From Isoetes taiwanensis (lineage: Eukaryota > Streptophyta > Lycopodiopsida > Isoetales > Isoetaceae): 64,000 bases of DNA. Of this stretch, positions 57,928 to 64,000 are shown in pieces. Position 1 is the stretch's first letter. Every line of letters starts with the position of its first letter. The stretch is from positions 2,195,950 through 2,259,949 of the forward strand of contig JAJEKV010000061.1 in the NCBI GenBank assembly GCA_021234155.1, given 5' to 3'. The position numbers and the translations under genes are program-made. The notes under the pieces were generated by a model. It made no database searches, was not told where the DNA came from, and worked only from the letters and a program-made list of their open reading frames with translations.

Positions 57928-58980
57928 TGTTGATGTATGTGGAGCAATACACCAACAATCTAAACAATATTAACTTTGTTCGCAATCCGTCAGATGATAT
58001 CTGTGAACTGATGCAGAAGTAGCAGTCAATTATATTATTGCCCAGCCTGTATATACCTTCCAGAACTTAGCGTGCAACAGCCAGCCTAAACAATGTTGAT
58101 AAGCAACAGTCAATTATATTTCTGCCCAGCCTGTGACCTTCCAGAACTTATAATTTATAGCATGCCACAGCCTCACATTTTAAGAAACCACTTGTTACTT
58201 GTATTTGCAAAGCAACAGTGTAATGTCTGTGACTGATACAATCACAAAAACGTTTATGTCCAGATGAAAACAATAAGAAATCTATGCATACAAAGACTTT
58301 GATACCGTCAAATACTTACTGTCCAGCCTGTGTATACATGAGAGTTTATAGTTTATGGCATGCACACAGCAACATAATTAAAGCAACCACTAGATACTTG
58401 TCGCAGTCTTCTACCAAAGTCTTAACTATTTTTATTGAGGAGATTTAACCGCAGTACAGCAAGCTTCCTTCCTCTTACTTCACTAAAGACTAAAATACAA
58501 ACAAACAAATCAAGGCTACAATATATGAACTTCCAAACCAGAGCAGGCCTTTTCTCATTCATATGATAATTTCACAATAATAGATGTTCAAATAAATCTT
58601 GCAACAATATGCTCATTTTACATTCCAACAAATCTGTAGCTGCACTGCCTTAAATACTGTTGTGTCAAAACAGTTTGACATTCTTACATTCAATATTGCA
58701 TCCCACTGAATATTATAAATGCATATGCTGTGCTCCTCCCTGATATCAACCTGCTTAGACTCAACTAATTAAACTTTCATTTGTACCAAGTAAGGCATCA
58801 TATCAAGTCTGTTACATAATCATAATCTGTAACTCATTATGACCAAAGCATAAGTGCTCCAAATAATGCCTCCAAATACACCAAACTCTGTGATCTCCTT
58901 CAACTAAGCAATTCAAGATTTCCAAATGACCTGATCATTTTGTATATCAGTTCAGAATCCAATGTCTGCACAAAGAATAG
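57928..58980. other. Probable LTR and AT-rich flank
   Basis: It starts with TGTTGATG, the likely 5' LTR border. Internal repeats include CCCAGCCTGT (58,042, 58,124, 58,321) and CTTCCAGAACTTA (58,070, 58,138). The LTR far end could not be set because no partner LTR was found. Confidence 0.45.
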
Positions 58981-58982
58981 AA

Positions 58983-59191
58983 TTAGTTTAAAATAATGAC
59001 TGCACTCACTGAGTCGATTTTTCTTCCTGGAGCCGTGCATCTTTTGATGCCATTTTCGTTTTTGATCCTCCAGTCCTTGGGCATTGCCAGAATCTTAGGA
59101 AACGGTGCTGCCAGCATCGTTGATTTTCCTCCACCTCTAAAGACCACCGTATGAATCTTCGGGCATGCTATTGTGGACGTTTTTGCCATAC
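58983..59191 (-). CDS. Candidate first exon of a host gene
   Basis: The ATG at about 59,189 opens MAKTSTIACPKIHTVVFRGG, followed by MPKDWRIKNENGIKRC and GRKID, with a possible donor (CTCA/GTGAGT) near 59,012. The wording is coding-like, but I do not recognise it and found no downstream exon. Confidence 0.25.
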
Positions 59192-60180
59192 TTGGCTTCA
59201 ACAACAAAATAGGTCATAGTTCACTCACGATCCATGCGAATAGACTAGGAAAAAAGCTAAGGAAAAAAAAAGCAAGGATAAATAGATTGGAAAAACAAGG
59301 CTAAGGGTAAAAAGGCATTTGGAACAACGAGATTTGGAAGGAAAGCATTGGAAAATATGGGAAATATGGGAAATGCAGAATCGAGCTCATGGGACTTGCC
59401 TCGAAATATAGGTTGACCAGATAAGGAATATGCGGGATTGTCTCAGATATATATGTCTTTTGAGAAGAAATGAGCTTTGCCCCAAGTTGTCCTTGGCCAG
59501 ATCATAATGTTGCCCATCAAGCTTTTTGAGAGGATTGACCCATTGAATAGCGATACATTTGAAATGAATAGGCTGTGCCCCAAAATGTTTGCACTGGCCA
59601 AGGGTCATAGTATCTCAATCTATTTTTTTCTTTTTTTTCAGAGTGGGCACATGATTGATGACAGTGGACAAGGTACATATTCATATGATCATTGTGCACT
59701 CATGTTAAGCAGTCTAGGCAAGGTTTTGATGGAGTAGAAAACAAGAATTGGGGCAGCAAAGATATGCTGTATTCACAATTCCATTTAAGGGCATACTTGG
59801 GAATTTTGGCATGGAGGGGCTATGAAATGTCAAGGCAAAACTTCATTTTTTTGTTAATCACTACTGCTCCAGTTTATGATCAGATAGTTACCTCCACTTG
59901 GCATCCCTTTAACACTGAACTTGGTGTATCTTCAACACAACTGACATCGTATCAGTATGAACATGCCCACAACATCTATATGTTCACAAACTCCATCCTG
60001 TTGGTGTTCAATAACACTAGCAGATTTGTTATTTGCTTCATTATGAGCAGCACTTTTGGAAACATCCATTGCATCTTGAACCTCGAAAAGCCACTGTTTT
60101 ACCCTGGAATGGAAATTTGTAAATGTTGTTGCACCTATAGTCTGATATATTCTGAGCAGATAGTAAAATTGCAAAGATGA
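59192..60180. other. Non-coding stretch
   Basis: Overlapping chance ORFs on both strands; no family is recognised. It ends where LINE-like sequence begins. Confidence 0.35.
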
Positions 60181-60183
60181 AGT

Positions 60184-60970
60184 ATGTTGACCCCTTTTGG
60201 CGTCAACAGGACTGGTCCTCAAATTGTCAATGCACAACGTCTTGTGCATTCGTTATATCAAAAGCTGGTTGATGTTGACATTGTTTCCCCCTGGGCTGAT
60301 TGGCGGCTTCGCATTCCCCCTCCTCAGTGGAAGCGTATGTGGTCCTGGGTCTGGAATAAATTGCTGCATCCCAAAGTTTCTACCTTATGGTGGCAACTCC
60401 TTTACAGATGTCTGCAGGTTAGTGTGCTGGTTCATAAGTTTTATTACCCATATCAGCAATACGTAATCTTCTGAAATGCATATCGTTTTTTAAAAAAATT
60501 TGATGTAATGGTACAGTAGAACTGATAAATCTCATCTGGTAGTAGTAGCCATCTTCCAATCATATCAGCATCATACAAATCCACCACAAATTTCCCTGGT
60601 AGACCTTCAACAGACTAAACCATCAACTCATGATCTTTGACAATAACCAAACTTGTATGGTCATATCTATCAAGAACAATTAATACTTGATTTCTCAAAT
60701 GCAAGCACTTGTAACTAATAGCCTTTCAGCAAAGTTATTCACGAGGCACAAGACAGATGGGTAAGGCATACCTATGTTCTCAGCTTGCTCTTGAGAAAAA
60801 ACGTTTGATTTTTGAGGAATATTTGTGTATCTTATCTTATGCATAGACAGGTGGCTGCACTCAGTGGATTATCTTTGTCTGCTGAGATTTTATTCCTGTC
60901 TCTGCATCTATGCGTGTACTTCTTCTGGAATATTGAATAAGAGTTTGTCGTCCTTCAAAAAAAAAAAAAA
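60184..60970 (+). mobile_element. LINE 3' remnant with zf-RVT domain and poly(A)
   Basis: The frame 60,184-60,474 contains WADWRLRIPPPQWKRMWSWV and KLLHPKVSTLWWQLLYRCLQ, matching the zinc-binding domain at the end of plant LINE ORF2 proteins. A non-coding stretch follows to a poly(A) run at 60,957-60,970 (after AATAAGAGTTTGTCGTCC), as expected for a LINE 3' end. Whether it belongs to the LINE at 17-36 kb is unknown. Confidence 0.55.
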
Positions 60971-61320
60971 TCATTTCGTTCACCTCTTCACTCATTTGGA
61001 GTTCATTAATTTGTTTCCCTATGGGTCATTGTACTCATTTTTCATTCAGCTCAATAGAACACCGCTTCACATAGACTTCATGTTGATATTTATGCTTTCT
61101 ACTTACATGAACAATTCATTTCTCTTATTCGTATTCAAAATCCTTTGGCTTAATAAATTCTTTTTTACACAACTCTTATCCATTATCATGAGTTTAATCT
61201 CTACAACTAGCAAACTTTTATTCTTCACATAAGGGACCAAATAGTAGTAATTTTTCTTTTTCTTCATCTACACATCATTCCCCCTTCTCCACCAACTCTG
61301 CAACCATCTAAAGCCTTCCC
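60971..61320. other. Non-coding, T/C-rich
   Basis: AT-rich with one chance ORF. Nothing is supported. Confidence 0.4.
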
Positions 61321-61335
61321 CAAGCCTGTCTTACT

Positions 61336-61620
61336 GTTAGTTTTTTTTTTTTTTTTCTCTCTTTCCCTGCTTCCCTTTTTTTTTTTTTTTAAATACAACC
61401 ACCAACATACAACAACCTTAAAAACTAATAAAAACGGTCACCAAAGACCAAACCGATTACAAACATCAAACTAATTACCCCAAAAAAAAAAAAAAAAAAA
61501 GTTTTGGTGCATAGTGCGAGGTGTCTACTAGTAGGCAAGGGTTCAAATATCTGAGTCCAACCATTCCAGGAAAAACAAGGTGCTGCGCACGGAGGGTTGC
61601 CCTCCATGGCCGGAGAGTGA
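61336..61620. repeat. Poly(T)/poly(A) tracts with a possible tRNA-derived SINE
   Basis: T-runs lie at 61,339-61,357 and 61,376-61,390, and an A-run at 61,481-61,500. Directly after it, TGGTGCATAGTGCGAGG (about 61,505) resembles a Pol III A box, and GGTTCAAATAT (about 61,549) a B box at tRNA-like spacing. The B box is imperfect, so this is tentative. Confidence 0.3.
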
Positions 61621-62826
61621 AGTGGCTTAAGTTATAGTTGTAGAGAATAGAGTATTTGAATCGAAATTGCTATTTGAAAACATTGACATTTTGTGAAGGT
61701 TATGGTACCCATTTGCATTACTAAGTCCTCCTTAGGTGTTGAGGTCTTGTTAGACTAGGATGCAGTTGGACATATGGACTTTGGGGTTTGAGTGCAAGGT
61801 ATTTGTGTTTGGTGCTTGGTATGGAACTAGGATGGCAGAAGCATAAGGAGAAGTGTAATAAAGGAGAGAATGGATGTACATGTTTTGTGAAGTGGCTTAA
61901 ATCGTAGTTGAAAGTTATGTTTTGACATTTTATTGAAATTGCTACTTCTAGACAATAGAGTACTTGAAACCATGAGTTTATTAATAGGATGATATACATT
62001 GGAGTACTTGATAGTTGATAACATACGAAACAATTTATGAAGAATCGAAATAGAGGAAGAAGAGACCGGGGGGGAATGTGCAAAAGATGTTAACAATTAT
62101 GAATTATTTTGCATGTGAATTTTGTTTAGGGCATGAAGGAAGAATTCAATATTTTAAATTGAAGAAGGTTGCTAAGAATTTAATAGCATGGAATACATGG
62201 AAGTTGCAAGCAAAGTAAAGCTGTTTAAAAATATGAAGGGATGTCTTTTGTTGTTCTATAGTTATGGATCATGTTTTGAGCCTAGATCCTGTCGAAGGCA
62301 ATGATTTGGAGGCCGTGGTTGAGCTGAAATGTGCATTTACTTCGGCTCTTCAGTATGCTTTAAGATCAGCCAGAAGGCACTGTGTAAAAGTACTCTAAAG
62401 AGAAATCTCGGTATGTCATGTAACTTTAACTGACTTGTGTATGCGGTCTTGACATTGCATGAACAAATCTAAAGACCTTTATATTCTCATATTTAGATTC
62501 TATATGAGTAAAATTCAAAAAGTTGTCCTAATTCTGCTCATACTAACAGCGAGGCAAGCTAGACTTATACAATCAGAATCTTAAAAAAAGAAAACTAGAA
62601 TATTGAAGAAAATACAGACTGCGGATTGGAAATATGTGTACCATCTCAAATTCACTATAATTGCTATTGTCCCACCTTAAAATCTACTTCCACAAATGCA
62701 GTGAATGGTTCTTAAACTAAGTCGGATGAATTCGAAACAGTTTGTTTATATGCAAGTAGTTTCCATCTCCATTAGAGGGCTACGTCGAAAGTTTCAGTTA
62801 CGTGAGCAATTTAGGCCCTGCAATTT
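61621..62826. other. Non-coding stretch
   Basis: AT-rich. GAAGTGGCTTAA-[AG] phrases with nearby GAATAGAGTA-like sequence appear at 61,617-61,650 and about 61,889-61,970, suggesting an old duplication. No gene is seen. Confidence 0.35.
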
Positions 62827-62918
62827 CAGTATCATGGATAGCCAACCTTGCCCAAGATAGAAGTGGCCATGGCAGTATCATGGATAGCCAGCCTTGCCCA
62901 AGATATAAGTGGCCATGG
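62827..62918. repeat. 46-bp tandem duplication
   Basis: CAGTATCATGGATAGCCA... occurs at 62,827 and 62,873 with two mismatches. Confidence 0.95.
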
Positions 62919-63070
62919 AGGGTGCACTCTGGTGCAATACTACTACCCATTCTTTAATTTTTTTAAATGCGTGTCTCTTATAAAAGGGAGCATTTAATGG
63001 GAATATTACAAAGGTAATTAGATGGCAATCCTATCGTAAATCCTTTTTTCACCTTTTTTATATTTTTAAT

Positions 63071-63690
63071 TTAAAGCCCTATTTTTTCCCTTGAAGAGAG
63101 AAGCATCTTAAAAACATTTGACATGAGAACATAAGCACCACCGCAGCACGGGTCCAAAGCTACAATTTCATTGAAACAACATTTTCCTAGCTCAACATCA
63201 CTGTACATTCTGCATGCAGTAAGCAAAGATGTCCAATCCATGATAATGCAGTAAGCAAAGATGTCCAATCCATGAAGTGTTATCACTTCGGACCGTATTT
63301 CTGCCTCACTTAGAAAACCTGCATGGCATAGAAGATTCACTAATGCAAGAACAGTGGAAATTAGTTGGTGCAATGCCATGATCTTCTATCATAGATTTAT
63401 GGTATTTATGCCCTTCTACAAAGCCTCCATAGCTGCAGGCAACAAGGATATGGGTAAATAATGCATCATTCGGCATCATGCCCTCTTGCTGCATCTTCTT
63501 AAAGCATTGTAAAGCCAAAAGAGCCTCGCCATTTTGGGCATATCCTGCTACCATTGAACCTCAAGAGACCACGTCTTGTATTGCCAATTTACCAAATGCT
63601 TTATCAGCTTCCTGTAGACTTCCACATTTGGCAGACATGTCCATAAGGTCCTACCTATTACAACATCTGTCTGAATCTGAATTCTGATTA
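63071..63690 (-). pseudogene. PPR protein pseudogene, C-terminal repeats and E region
   Basis: In reading order: LMDMSAKCGSLQEADKAFGK and LAIQDVVS (about 63,640-63,570), a TGA where Trp is expected, GSMVAGYAQNGEALLALQCF, MMPNDALFTHILVACSYGG, then AGFLSEAE, TSLLTACRMYSDVELGKCCF and LDPCCGGAYVLMSNVF (63,330-63,100). This is the PLS-repeat and E-motif series of land-plant organelle RNA-editing factors. Frameshifts and a 32-bp tandem duplication (63,216-63,275) break it. No DYW domain follows. Confidence 0.88.
63216..63275. repeat. 32-bp-period tandem duplication in the PPR pseudogene
   Basis: GCAGTAAGCAAAGATGTCC... occurs at 63,216 and 63,248 and shifts the PPR frame. Confidence 0.95.
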
Positions 63691-64000
63691 TATTTTCATG
63701 GATGACCCTGTCGTTAACTGACATTATTTCAACTGGTAGAAAGAAGATAGGGATGTGATAATGTAAATGACATATTTCCAGATCGCTGGCCAAAGAAATG
63801 TGCAGAGAATCAATGCAACAAAAGATCTCAAGGATCTTTTTACGGGAAGGTACATCCTTGGCATACCCAAACCCTCATACATAATAGAAACTTCTCTACT
63901 CAATAAGAATGCCCTGCAAGACAATAATATGATTATAAATACTCAATATTGATATGTACATCAATTATTAAAGAGGAAAAGAGTAAGGTCTTAAAAGCAC
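63691..64000. other. Window end, no feature seen
   Basis: Short chance ORFs only. It may be 5' sequence of the PPR pseudogene, but no repeat motif is legible. Confidence 0.4.

Noticed and set aside
60184-60474. Direct continuation of the 17-36 kb LINE across a 23-kb insertion
   Set aside because: The RT thumb region is missing and no border evidence supports it; kept as a separate LINE remnant.

Overview
The window looks like nuclear DNA from a plant with a large, repeat-rich genome, most likely a fern or another plant with swimming sperm. The evidence is degraded plant organelle-type PPR genes (38.9-40.1 kb and 63.1-63.7 kb), plant-type Ty3/gypsy, Ty1/copia, LINE and Helitron remains, and a four-exon fragment of a CCDC42/CFAP73-type (DUF4200) flagellar coiled-coil gene (22.6-24.1 kb), a family kept by plants with flagellate sperm. 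I see no complete, undamaged host gene. The species call is inference.

Layout. (1) 2,759-15,982: a structurally complete 13.2-kb LTR retrotransposon on the minus strand. It has 1.64-kb LTRs, an AATTA target duplication, an initiator-tRNA-Met primer site and a purine tract. An un-interrupted paralogue of its insertion site lies at about 16.35-16.69 kb. Pol is of chromovirus type with a degraded C-terminal chromodomain. Between the 5' LTR and gag it carries about 4 kb of extra coding sequence. The first ORF there starts MARTKQT and, after a long charged tail, ends in an unmistakable histone H3 fold. This retrotransposon-borne H3-like gene is the main find. (2) 17.4-36.7 kb: an L1-type LINE (ORF1 plus endonuclease, then endonuclease C-terminus plus RT) split in the endonuclease domain by a 15,548-bp element (19,560-35,107) with 23-bp terminal inverted repeats and a TGA target duplication. 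That element has no recognisable transposase. It carries the CCDC42-like gene fragment with its introns, a half-tRNA-like motif, tandem arrays with monomers of about 19, 315 and 820 bp, and different subterminal repeats at each end. (3) At 36,738 a Helitron 3' end (CTAG plus hairpin, minus strand), followed by a Pif1-type helicase fragment, abuts the LINE RT. (4) 37-49 kb: PPR debris, a palindrome-rich GGAAACCCTTCC repeat cluster, a foldback element at 45.9-46.5 kb, a TG-rich microsatellite and a possible terminal exon of a host gene. (5) 49.5-57.9 kb: a second, minus-strand Ty3/gypsy element of non-chromovirus type. Its acquired cellular-type RNase H lies between protease and RT, while its own RT-linked RNase H has lost catalytic residues. 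Its gag is split by a truncated Ty1/copia element (54,323-57,148) with an ATATA target duplication. (6) 58-64 kb: a LINE 3' remnant with poly(A), low-complexity DNA and an E-type PPR pseudogene.

Short direct duplications (periods 32-59 bp) recur throughout. Frameshifts and stops affect almost every coding stretch. Some sit in G/C homopolymers and may be sequence error rather than decay.
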